Position numbers and translations under genes: made by a program
The notes under the pieces: model-generated
Seen by the model: the letters and a program-made list of their open reading frames with translations, nothing else
What the model was told of the DNA's origin: nothing
Databases searched by the model: none
Assembly (NCBI GenBank): GCA_029948255.1
Contig: JALIZF010001459.1
Span: forward strand, 264,003-328,002
Length of the DNA stretch: 64,000 nt
Origin: Telmatactis stephensoni
Lineage: Eukaryota > Cnidaria > Anthozoa > Actiniaria > Isophelliidae
Direction of reading: 5' to 3'
Shown: positions 21,539-32,900 of the stretch, piece by piece
Position numbering within the stretch: position 1 is the stretch's first letter
Layout: each line of letters starts with the position of its first letter

Positions 21539-24500
21539 CTGAAAAAAAGTCGAAAAATCATCATCATCTATGACTTTCAAGGGGAGCATAAGCACGAGAC
21601 TGAGATGAGCACGTCACGTGACGTGACAGGTTGCACGCATTTGGGATAGAAAACCAGCCACTTGTGCGCGTCAAACATTTTAAACTGATATTTGCCATGC
21701 ATTCCCTTTTTAGCGTACGCTGACAGTGTTGGAATTGAATTCTAAAAATAGCTCAAAAACAATTCAGAACGTCAAATTTGGATTCCGATTGCCTAAGGGG
21801 AAAGGGAAAAGGGACGGGGAGAGGAGGAATGGGGAGAGGAGCTGATTTGCTATCCTGTCGCCATCGGTATCATCATCATCATCATTATCGTCATCATCAT
21901 CATTACCATCATTATTATTATCGTCAAATCATTGTCATTTGTTCCTTCCATCGCTAATCTGATCATCTATATCAGCTTCGAAAATGAAATCTTTCGATAA
22001 ACGTTGAAAGTTTGCACAGTTCATCAAATTAAAACTGAGACGTAATTCGCCATTCCGAAATTAGAGTTCCAGATGAATTATGGGACTGTTTTTGGGGACA
22101 CAAAATTTCAAAAATGGCGGAGAATGAGGTACAGTTCACCGAATATGAGACAAGAGAGCGTAAATAAGAGAAAAGTTACCAGGATCAAGTGTTAACGATT
22201 GTTTACAAGCACTTTACTCCAAATTAAAATTAAGTGGCGTTCCCAAAAACCGCCCCATAATTCAACTGGAACCCTAATTTCGGAATGGCGAGACGCACCT
22301 TGTACATTAACGAAAATCTCAGCTTTAACTGTCCCCAGTTTATTGGATGCCTCACAATAATACATCCCATGATCATCAGGATAGACTGCCTTCAGTATGT
22401 TTAAGGTGGCACGGTACCTTTTCTTTTCTACAATATTTCTTGACACCAAGGAGTATTTGAGCCATCTGCAACGGGATAGTTTGTTCAACTTACAACCTGA
22501 CGCTGTGATTTCTTCCTTTCCTTTGTACCATTTAATTTTTAAATTTGTTTGACTTTTAACGACGCATTTCAGTTTTGCCTTATGTAGATTTGCAACATTA
22601 ACTGATATAGTATGTCTTAAAATCTTTGGTGGTCTTCCTTCTGCAAAATAAATGACACAAGATGTTATACATTCGATGGCAGAAAGATTCAGTGGTATAA
22701 TAATTATAGAAAGATTTCAGGTGAATGAAACAAAACCTTGAAAACTTTTTCAAAATGCTGGCCGTTTTTACGTTGTAGCTTTTTTCTTTTTTCAGATAAT
22801 TTTGTATAATTTCTACGCTCGTTTTTGTTGCTTTTTGGTATTTTTTGAAACTTTATCTCCAACAGAAGATTTAAATCTTTTCCTGATATAAAAGCAAAAT
22901 GTACCGCCACTGTGATACACAAACTTCATAATATAATAATACCTGTTTACTTAAGTTAAGTGTCCATGTCTTCTAGCGTTTGCGCACAAATTGGGGGCAC
23001 TATACTCTCACGCTCACTACCTCTACATTAAATATTCATTTCAAAATAACCTGGGAACGAGGTTGATTTTGACCTTGAATGAACTCAATAGACGACTTTC
23101 AAAAATGGCGGCCTAGTACATGGGAACGAGGCCACAAAGGCCTTGTCACCACAAAATAAGTATGGCGACACTTCTATTTCTATCAAAGACGATGTGTTCC
23201 TCTTCCTTTTCAAATACCTATTTTCAGTGCATTTAATAGAATATACTTTGACTCATTTGATGCCATAGTGATTTTAGAGGCCTTTCTGGCCTCGTTCTCC
23301 TGAACAATGAGCCCGCCATTTTTGAAAGTCGTCTATACGCTACGTATATTGGATTTATCCTGTCAAGATCACATGCCAGTTGAGGATTTGCTGTATACTC
23401 TCGGCCAATCAGATTCGAGGTAGTGAGTAAAATGTATAATAATATTTCTTAAATTGGCCAATTGCTCGCGTGAAACAATTATCAAAATGTATTTTTTCAT
23501 CCTTCTGAACCCTCAGAGGTATCAATATAGTGTTTGGTGTGTCGGGTCAATTTAGAAATTGCATCTCATTAGATATACTGTATATTGGATATTTGTATAT
23601 ACACTCGATTGCAGAAAGGTTGTAGTCTGCAAATACACAAATATACAAATATCTAATGAGATGCAAAACCCAAAATACTGCTTAAATCGGCATTGCTTGC
23701 ATGCAGTGATTGTCAAAATATATTTTTAGTCTTTCTAAACTCTAGCAGATATTCAAGAACTATATTTTGGGTGTTGTGATCGCGTATTTACAAATTGCAT
23801 CTCATTAGTATACTGAATAAATTAGATATTTGTGTAAATGTAGACTACAACCTTTCTGCAATCGAGTGTATGTATACAACCTTTCTGTAATCAGTGTGAC
23901 CGAGTGTACTTAAGCTTTTTATTTATTTAAAAAATGAAAATAAACACTACAGTATGCTTTGAACAGTGCATTGATGTTGAAACAACCCTGAGGGCCACTT
24001 CGCAGTTTATCATCATTATCATCACCACCATCACTAGCATCATCATCATATAGCCTGCATCAGTAGAGAGCTACTGACGGGAAGGAAAGAAAGAAGAGGG
24101 TAATGGAAGGCTCCCCTTTACCCTACCCTAAGGCCGGCCACTCGCAAGATATCGTCATCAGCATCATCACTATCACGACCATCATAACTATTGTTGGCAT
24201 CAGTATCATCATCATTATGATAACATATGACTCCTGTAACATTGCGTGACATACCATTGTGTGACACCCCGCCATTAACTTCCAATCTCGTAAACTGAAA
24301 TCGCTGCTGGCCTCTGAATCGCAAAACACACTTGTAGTAACCAGAATGACGCGTTTGGGCATTCTTGATCATGAGAACACTTTGGACCACATTCCTGACT
24401 TTATCACGCATGGTGAAAATTTTTCTCTTTGAAACTTTATCATTTCCCTTGATAAAGGTTTTATACCACGTCAGAGTAGTCGATTTACCATAACTTTGGC

Positions 24501-25252
24501 AGGTAAAATTTTGGCTTTGTCCTTTTGTTAGAGCGACATGGTGACTTGGGTAAATTGTAACATCAGGGGGTATCCGTCGGCTTGGAATTAACAGACCCCA
24601 TCCCTGAGGCCATTCTATCGTCTGGCCACTGCCATCAGTTGCCCTACACTTGTAAAATCCTTCATGTGAAATTTTCACGTTTATAATGGAATAGACATCT
24701 CTATATACTATTATATCAGGTTTATCTTTGTTGATTTGTGTCCATGGTCCCAATAGTGGTCGGTGATACAAAGATGTGGTCACATTGGTGCCATTAGTGG
24801 TGCAGTTAATGACAAAATTTGAGCCAAATCCGACAGTTTCAAGTTGAAAGGGTGAACTCAAGAATTGAAATCGAGCAGATGAAGCTGGAATGACAAAAAA
24901 CATAACCACTGAATATATAAAATGTAAAGCAAAAAGAGAGAATGATGGCGAAATAATTATCAGCTAATTGTTGTTTGTTTGTTTGTTTGTGTTTGTTGTG
25001 TTTTTCTGTCAGATATATTCACAGGAATGGTTAACGAGTCATTCAGCAGTTAGCAATCATAACAGATTTCTGAAAGGCTTCAATGCTTCAGGTCTGTGCC
25101 TGTCTTGTGAAACGCTGTTTATAAAATACTCCAACACTCGTACGAATGATTTGTCTACGTTTACCTTGTCCTTGAGCAAGCGAACCGTTGTCACACAGAA
25201 AGATAGTTAATAATACCAGTATTCCAAAGCAACGACTGCAAGTTGACTCCAT
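21216..25252 (-). CDS. Ig gene A: secreted protein with signal peptide and four Ig domains
   Basis: Four exons on the minus strand: 25165-25252 (signal peptide), 24255-24884 (two Ig domains), 22299-22640 (third Ig) and 21216-21538 (fourth Ig, ending TAG). All internal junctions are phase 1, and the joined frame is 460 residues without a stop. Exons 2, 3 and 4 match, in the same order, the second to fourth exons of gene D. The third has YPDDHGMYYCEASN, the classical Ig F-strand signature. The stop replaces the splice donor found at the same place in gene D, so A ends early and has no membrane segment; I infer a secreted protein, or a truncated one. An AATAAA (minus strand, 21050-21055) lies 160 bp downstream. 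A 1.6-kb intron separates exons 2 and 3. Alternative: a decaying copy of a longer receptor. Confidence 0.72.
22299..22640 (-). CDS. exon 3 of gene A: third Ig domain
   Basis: 114 codons, acceptor CATTTATTTTGCAG and donor CAAG|GTGCGT. Cysteine in AKLKCVVKS, tryptophan in IKWYKGKEEI, and YPDDHGMYYCEASN. Two additional cysteines lie in the middle (SGCKLNKLSRCRW), and the same extra pair occurs in the gene D counterpart. Confidence 0.8.
22955..23037 (-). mobile_element. SINE fragment
   Basis: TTAAGTGTCCATGTCTTCTA, GCGTTTGCGCAC, AATTGGGGGCACTATACTCT and CTACCTCTACATTAAATATT match the distal part of the SINE at 6485-6740. The tRNA head is missing. Confidence 0.65.
23088..23336. mobile_element. MITE with inverted repeats
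   Basis: Left ATAGACGACTTTCAAAAATG then GCGG ... GGGAACGAGGCC; right GGCCTCGTTCTCC ... CCGCCATTTTTGAAAG then TCGTCTAT. It lies in the second intron of gene A and has no coding capacity. Confidence 0.75.
23598..23875. mobile_element. AT-rich inverted-repeat element
   Basis: ATACACTCGATTGCAGAAAG then GTTGTAGTCTGC at the left is mirrored by GTAGACTACAACCTTTCTGC then AATCGAGTGTAT at the right. Internal words TTTGTATAT and ATCTAATGAGATGCAA also repeat in inverse orientation. Lies in the second intron of gene A. Confidence 0.65.
24255..24884 (-). CDS. exon 2 of gene A: two Ig domains
   Basis: 210 codons. Acceptor TTTTTTGTCATTCCAG. Ig1 has VINCTTNGTNVTTSLYH ... GFYKCRATDGSGQTIEW; Ig2 has NFTCQSYGKSTTLTWYK ... 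SGYYKCVLRF. Several N-glycosylation sequons (NCT, NGT, NVT, NFT). At the expected donor position the sequence is G|GCGGGG; the next good donor, G|GTATGT, is 18 bp on and in the same phase. Confidence 0.75.
25165..25252 (-). CDS. signal-peptide exon of gene A
   Basis: MESTCSRC, then hydrophobic GILVLLTIFLC, then LAQGQ before the donor CAAG|GTAAAC in phase 1. It is two codons longer than the signal exons of genes 0, C and D. The TATA box seen at the same place in genes 0 and C is here a diverged AATTTGTACTACG. Confidence 0.75.
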
Positions 25253-27147
25253 TGTATAACCAGAAGAGCTTCTCCAATGGTCTTGGGGTAGAATTTGTAC
25301 TACGTTATCATTAATATTCTATGTATACGCCCATCCTGAGATGTTCTTTTGTCGTGTTTAAGTAGTTGACCTGCTGTGGGAGTCAATTTACAATGACTCT
25401 AAGAACAACTTTTTTAAAGGGACTAGGATAACAAACTTTCTAGTATTCATAATGGAGACACAACAAAGATGGCCTTTTCACTGGCCTTTGACTGTAAAAA
25501 CAGAAGATTAGAAGTAATATTTAAAGTCTAAATTGAAGGACTTTGAACGACTTCAAATCCGCCGGCATAAAGGAATTTTTGTCTAGGTAATTACCTGTAT
25601 TTAAGCAATAGAGTGATTTTCAAACTTTTTCGAGTGTTTCTAAAATACTCAAAACTTGCGCAAATATAAGCCAATCATATTTGTCGTACTTTAATCAGTG
25701 GGACTGAAAACGGCATTTTGACAAAATATAGTTTGACAACTTTCATCGAAGGACTTTTGCAACAATTGTGTTGTAAAAAGAGTTTTCTGTTTTTATAATG
25801 GAAAAATGACTCGAAAATAGAAAATAGACGAAAAGGCTAAATATAACTTACAGTTCTTCAAGATTTGGAAATGTTTACATGCTTTCGATGAATCAAGCAG
25901 CGTTCAATATGGTGAATTGAAATCCGTGTTTTTGGTTTGAAAAAGCTGAAGTTTGTTTTGAAAGAGACTTACCGCAGAATAAGGATTTTGCTGGTAAACG
26001 AGAAGCTGTTGATTTGAATTATCTGTTGGCTGTTCACCGATAGATTGTGTTAAAACATCTCTACAGGGGCGGGTTTAGGGGAGGGGTTTAGGGGAGACTG
26101 AGACGACTTTGAGTCCTTTTTCCTCAATATTTTTCCAAAGTATCCTTTCGGCAGTTCCCAATTTTTATGATGATGCACCCCCGCCCCCCCCCCCCCCCCC
26201 CCCCTCCTGATGACGGTGCACCTGCTCTACACTGGTGCAGTTGGTTTATACAAAGGATGAACAAGTTGTCTGGTGGCAACGGTCAGTTTTGGAAATCTTT
26301 GCCTCCCTTTGTAAGTATGAAACACTGAAAACTTTGTTCAATGAAAAATAATTCTTATTTATTGAAACTAATCTGGGAAAAAGGAAATTTCCTATGTTGT
26401 GAATCCTGGTTTAGTACCCCCCCCCCCCCCCCCCCCCCCTTGTAATTTGCCAAAGCCAACGAACTAGTATATTTGAATTAGACTCGCATCGTTTGCAAGT
26501 TCATGCTCATTCGAGTCATTTTCTATGAATATTTACACTTTTTGTATTGCTATTGTCCTACTACGAGGCTCAGTTTGTAAATTTAAAACTGGAATGATGG
26601 AAAGTCTTTTCTAGTTTATTTTTAAGTTTGGATTTCCTTACTAAAGTGAAATTTGTGGATAGACTTTCTAGTATAATCATTCGTCAGAATACCATATCTT
26701 TACCAGTGAAATAGAGCATAGATTTTGGTGGTCTCTCAGCCAATCAGAACGTGTGTTATCGGCTGATTTCATCCACAATTTTTTTCAGAACATATTGAAA
26801 TTCATGTAAGACCGACCAAAAATAGGCGCAAAAATATGCAGCTTGTGAAGAGAAAAAGGGATTATTATTCTGCCTTCCATTTTTTAAGATAACTAGGTGA
26901 CACAAAGGTCATGGATAGAAAATGGTAGGATTAAGCTGTACAAGGAAAAATAAAAGGAAATAAGATAGGGGAAAATACTTCGAGCCACGTCCATTTTGGT
27001 ACAATAAGAGTTAAAATTCTGTAAGGTATAGGAGTCCTCTTCCCTCCATACGTCCGTCAATTTGCAGTCGGTCAGCTTGTTGGTTTGTCGGTTAATTGGT
27101 AAGTTCGTCAGAGAAAAATAGAGAAATATATAAAGAATATATAAATA

Positions 27148-27420
27148 TATACAGTCATTCTCAAAAAGGTTGTCCAGATGAAAAGACGTTTAGACGTTAA
27201 TAAACTCATTTGCATACATCAGATTTTCAATTTTCTCGCAAGAATTTCATTTCAAAATACCAAAGTACATTGCATATTAGATGTTGTGTCTAATGGATTG
27301 TAGTTTTGCAGCTAAAGTTAAAATTCTTGCCAGAAAAATGAAAATATGATATATGCAAATGAGTTTATTAACGACTAAACGTCTTTTCATCCGGACAACC
27401 TTTTTGAGGATAACTGTATA
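27148..27420. mobile_element. MITE with ~100-bp inverted repeats
   Basis: Left TATACAGTCATTCTCAAAAA then GGTTGTCCAGATGAAAAGACG and AATAAACTCATTTGCATA. The right arm is its reverse complement with a few mismatches. The word AAAAAGGTTGTC is shared with the ends of the element at 8687-8920. Flanking TA/TATA would fit a TA target. Confidence 0.85.
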
Positions 27421-27430
27421 TAGTCAATTG

Positions 27431-27977
27431 AAAAAACGTTGTCGGGTCTAAAACATAGAACATAGAAGAGAGACCTATATGCTGCATAGGATCGGTGAAT
27501 GATTATATTCTGATTTATTCATTTACTCTACAACCGATAAAAATTCGAAGCCAAACGGCCCGCCAACGCAGGTCCTGTATATACCTATTTCAAAAAAGGT
27601 TGTCGTATGAGAGGTCACAAGCCTACGCAACTAGACCGAAAAGAATTATGGGTAGTTGCAAAATTTTACTCTCTTTTTCGCATTGTGGTCTTGATTTTAG
27701 CATCAGCAAATGAAGCTTTTTGATGTATTAGCTCATGGCAAGCTTAAGTTGAATTATGGTGTGGATATTTGTGGTTTTATAGCTCTAGTAATTTCTACCC
27801 ATACTCCCTTTCGGGTGAGTCGCGTAGGCTTTTGCCGACGTTTATTGAAATAGGTGTATACGCTTTCAGCATTTTGCACAGCGTAAATGAATAGATCAGA
27901 ATATAATTATTCACATCCCATGCAGCATTTCGGTCTCAGCTTCTATGTTCTATGTTTTTAGACCCGACAACGTTTTT
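27431..27977. mobile_element. long inverted-repeat element, possibly nested
   Basis: Left arm AAAAACGTTGTCGGGTCTAA then AACATAGAACATAGAAG and ATGCTGCAT; right arm CTATGTTCTATG then TTTTTAGACCCGACAACG. A further inner pair (CTATTTCA...AGGTTGTCG / CCGACGTTTATTGAAATAG) suggests nesting. The outer word TATATAGTCAATTGAAAAAA recurs inverted near 28860-28882, so a larger element up to 28.9 kb is possible, interrupted by a segment bounded by GTGGCTACTCGCC / GAGTAGCCAC (27978-28571). Confidence 0.6.
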
Positions 27978-29321
27978 GTGGCTACTCGCCTAGGCGAGAG
28001 CCACTATGTCATCGTGTAGTGTAAGTCCGTGCGTAACTCAACAGGAAACCCAAAAGTTTCCATGTTTATAAACTTCGGAACCAATCAGCAGTCGGTATAT
28101 TACTCTTATGAATTCTAAACTTCGGAACAAATGAAAACTGAAAGAAAGAATTTTTGGTTTCACTTCGTAACACCGATTCGTTACCGGCACCAAACGAGAG
28201 GCAAACGACCGCTACCTCATGGTCACTGTTGGACGACGACGCGACAAAGTTTGCAAGTGAATGTAAATGTTGTTTTATTTCATAAAAATTTACTCTATTC
28301 TTCATCACAACTTTCGTTTGTCTTTTGAAAACGGTCAAATGAAAGGTTCTGTAGGTTTTATTCAATTTTTCCGCGGATATTTACGCCGTAATATTATAAC
28401 CACCTATTCAATAGTAACTTTCGAGACAGCAAAAACAATGCTCCCTGATTTCAAACAATTCCGGCTTTATTTTAAGTTTCAAAACATCGTTAAAGCAATA
28501 AAGCAGCCTCTGATAAGTATGCAAATATCGCTTCAATATCCTATAAGTAATACAATAGTGAGTAGCCACATGTACTCATAGAGTACCTATTCAAAGTCCA
28601 TTTGAATTGGTAATATGGTCCCTGGGGATTGCATATAAATGAGAACAATTCTTGTAATTAATGTAGTTCATTCGAGTTGCGACGAAGAACGGTTGGCGAC
28701 CCACCCACCCACCCACTTTAGCGAGTAAGTCGGGTTCAAAGTTGCCAAATAATCTTTGTTGGCACTTCGCCTGGCTTTGGTTGGTCCCAGGCCAGAGCGA
28801 TTCCCCATACCTCATTATCATACTCATGAATAACAATACACAGGGAAGAATATTACACTATTTTTTCAATTGACTATATACAAAATAGAGAAAAATATCA
28901 AACATCAATGACTTCAGTGCCAAACAGAGATTTGAACGCACAATAATAAACCATTTCTTGATTCAAATTACCTCATCATATCATTTATTCAAGGAAGTTA
29001 CAAATCTGAACTGTAAAACTAAAGATCTAGACAGTACACTGGAACTTTGAAGTGACATATCTACAGTACAGTCAAAACTCCAGTAGTCTTCTAACGTTAT
29101 GTGACGACAAAAACTGCGGCTGCGCAGAAGACTAAATTTTCCTGTCACGAACACATTTTAGTGACAGATACACAATTAAACGATAAAATGTAAAATGATC
29201 AAAACATTCTCTAGAAAACATTCCCTATACTGAAAAAAAAGCTATGAAAAAGCCTAGTATATTTGTTAACAATAAGTATTAGGAGAAAAATCTCTATGTA
29301 TTGAATGTATTCTTAAACGAA

Positions 29322-29944
29322 TTAATATCGAATAAAAACAGTCAGAGCAACACACTTAGATTTAGTTACATGACCATATTTCAAAACACACTTTAAAGTG
29401 CCGGTGTCACTTAGCTGGGCATTTTTGAACATAAGAACATTTCTGATGGTCCTCGTGGCAACATCATATGAAGTTACAGTTTTGTCCATTGGAAATGGGA
29501 TGTTTTGCTTGTTAACAACTTTGTACCAAGTCAGTGTAACTCTTTTGCCAAAACTTTGGCACATAAAATTTTGGCTTTCCCCTTGTGTTAACTGGACATG
29601 GTGTTTGGGTTCAATAGTTATCTCAGGTACAACTTGTCTGTTTGCAATCACAAGACCACGACCAGAAGGCCATTCAATGGTCTGACCACTTCCATCAGTT
29701 GCCTTGCATTTGTAATATCCTCCATCATAAATTTTTATATTTATAATTGAATAGACATCACCACTGATTGCTACATCAGGCTTATCTTTAGTGATTTGTG
29801 TCCAAGGAGTTCCAGGGCGTTGATGATACAAAGATGTAGTGACATTGGTGCCATTAGTTGAACAGTTTATGACAAGAGTTGATTCAAATGCAACAAATTT
29901 ATATTGAAATGGTGGATTCCAAAAGGCAAAGCTAGGAGATGTAG
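29322..29944 (-). CDS. exon 4 of gene C: Ig pair, copy 1, with stop
   Basis: The most diverged copy at its 3' end: Ig2 ends SDTGTLKCVLKYGHVTKSKC, which is closer to the standard D-x-G-x-x-x-C pattern than the other copies. The last codons CGA TAT TAA replace the donor. Confidence 0.75.
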
Positions 29945-32900
29945 CTGAAACGAGAAAAAATACACTTAATTATATATCTTGAATGAGAAGCAAAACCAAG
30001 AATCTATATGGTAGGCGCTTAATTTTCAGCAGAACGATATTGGAAAACACATATACAGGGGTGGATCCAGGGGGTGTCTATAGGTGCACCGGACACCCCT
30101 AACGCCGTACTTACTCTTACGCAAAAACGAATTGCCGCCATCTTGGATGTGACGTCATCTCTCAAGAGGCCTATTTGGGACACCCCCTTTCCCTTTGCAA
30201 AATCCTGGATTCACCCCTGGTATACGTCAAGCCGCAGTCAGTCAGCCAGTTGGTTAGGGTCTGGATGGGGCTATAACCGACTAGCGACAAACGGACAAAA
30301 AAGTAACTAACTACCGAATTTACTGATTACCGACAAAAAATATTCACTGACTACCGACATTTTATTAATTATTCGGTTAGTCATATCAAGTAAAATAATT
30401 GTATATGGAACGTGGCTAGTGCTTTGACCTTCTGTCCTAGACAAGGCGCAAACCTGTATCTCTTGCATAACTGTAAGTGTTTTCATACAAAATTTCGTTT
30501 TTTGAAAATTCGTATCTCCTTGATTTTTTAACTGATATCCTTCAAACTTCACAGTTTTACTGATTTTGATATGCATTTTCCAGCCATGGTAATTGTTTTT
30601 AAGTTTGGAAACTTTTGGAATTACATGAAAAAGCCGTTAGTATGAAATGACTGTAGCAATTCACAAATACGTCATTTACACGTATAAGATTGCAGAATAT
30701 GTCTTGGTAACAGTTATATTCGGATTTAGCATGAAAAATTAGTTTAGAATAGTTATGTTACCAGCCTCTACCCCAAAATGCCTTCTGCACTTTTTGCGAT
30801 CGACTTTTTCAGTTTTGCGCCTTGTCTATCCGGCCTGGGCACAGATCAGGCAAGTCAAGATACCGATTTCAATATAATATATAGTTTTCTATTTCCGGGC
30901 TTCAAATTACTCATGCCAATAGGTATCATTGTAAAGGTGAAATCCGAGATCGAGATCAATTGCATCTCATTCTACAAAGAGAATTACGAATAACGATAAA
31001 ACGCACTATTATAAATATCCCGGGGGAACTCCCTTATAAAAGGTGGGGTCCTCATCGTGCCCTTTAGGGTTTGCAATTGAAAAATCAGTGTTTTGGACCC
31101 GCTTAGGGTGATAAGACCTGATAATGACGAGAATTCCCACCAACTGAGTTTTGTGGTCTCTATTAGGGTATAAGACGGCCCTAAGCCGGCGGTATATAAA
31201 GATCAACAAGATTGATTTTATACTAATCTCCTTTCCGGCTTGTGTCACTTAACACTCCTTAACAGAACCAAAATGACAGGTTTTAGGGGTGAAATTTCAT
31301 CACTGCCACGCCCATCATCTCACAATACAGGTCCCTTTTAGGGGTCATTTTCAGAATTTCCGACGATGACCCCCGCCCCCTTATATAAGGGAGTCCCCCC
31401 CCCGGATAAATATTAGACTAAATATTTCGATAGTTTAACTTAATGTTTTAAATGGTTAACCTATAATTACCGACATCTGACAAAGACCGAAAATTTTAAC
31501 TGACAACCGACATGCGGACCCCTCATCCAGATCCTGAGTTGGTTGGTCAGTAGTTCGAGAGAAACTATCAAGAATCAATGACTTTGCAAAACAGAGATTT
31601 CAATGCACAATGATATACCGTATCAGTTGATTGAAATGACCTCATTTATCATTTTTTCATGGAAGTTTACATATATGGACTGTAAAACTGACGATTTAGA
31701 TCATGTGACATTGATGTGACATTTTTATAATAACAGTAAAGACGTCAAGTACTCCTACTTATGTCCATTGTCCACATGAGCTAGTGACTGTTCTATAGCG
31801 TATGTATTAGTAGCTAGAAATTTAGTCTTTTACCCAGACGCAGTTTGTCGTCACACAACGATAGATGCCTTTTATGCTAATGAATGCAAACCACAACTAC
31901 AATGACCAAATTTTCAATTGAAAAATTAACATTTGTAAAAATTATAATACAATTAACCAGTGTAATAATATATATGAAAAAATTTCTCGATGCTGATTGG
32001 CTGAAAGCAGTGCAGTTCAAATGTAATGCGAGTGCAAAAATCTGTAATAACAGTGCAAATTACATATGAATACACAGGTCCAAAAATGTGCTTACTTTTT
32101 AACAAGTATTACATATACGGAGTTTTTCACTCATTAAAGAACATGTATGTTTGAAAACATGGCAAAAACTTTGAGGATCTGGTTGTCTGTTAAGGTGATT
32201 CCTCTGTTTTGCACCGCGCACGTCTACCGCGCATGGTTCAGAAAGCACAGTATTACGACTTTGTCAGCATTTTCATTCAAATTACGACTAAAAATGCTGA
32301 AAAACACAATTTGAAACAATTATGCAAGTTTTGGTTCGACAAATAGTGAGTTTTGTCAAACTCGCCCCAGTACCTTCTCGGAAAAGTGCAGATTTTACCA
32401 CAAATTTGATGGTAATTTTGAGAATAACTCTCTAACGAGCACGGTGACCCCCATTTTTGATTTCAAATTTTGCTTTCTTGTTATGATTTACAAAACATAT
32501 TTGAAAATTAAGAAAAGTTATAGGTAGAACCATTGAAAAAATGACGTTTTTTGTGAGTATTTGGACACTAAAATGTCCAAACTCGAACGTTTCGGCGCGA
32601 AAGTGGTTTCTCAAATTTGTAAAAAAAAAGTCCTTAAATGCATTTTATCAAGCTTAAAATGGTCTTTCTTAAGAGACAACTCGCCATTTAATCTTATTCT
32701 ACTACAATGCTGCTAACTCTGAGTCTATCAATTTATTTCTGAGACTCGATTGACTTATCGACGAATTAGCCGGAATACATCGAACGTGCGCGAGAAATCG
32801 CTAAAACACCCTTGTCTTTCAAACCAAATATTTCTTAAAAGAGCATGGTGATCCCCTCGTTTTTTGTTAGTTAAAAAATAAGTAACTCAAAATCTACAAA

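Larger units (their letters stand above)
25253..29321. other. intergenic region between genes A and C
   Basis: No exon with supportable splice sites was found on either strand. It contains two poly-C tracts (26178-26205 and 26417-26439), the inverted-repeat elements at 27148-27420 and 27431-27977, a CCCACCCACCC tract near 28699, and AT-rich unique-looking sequence. Confidence 0.5.
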
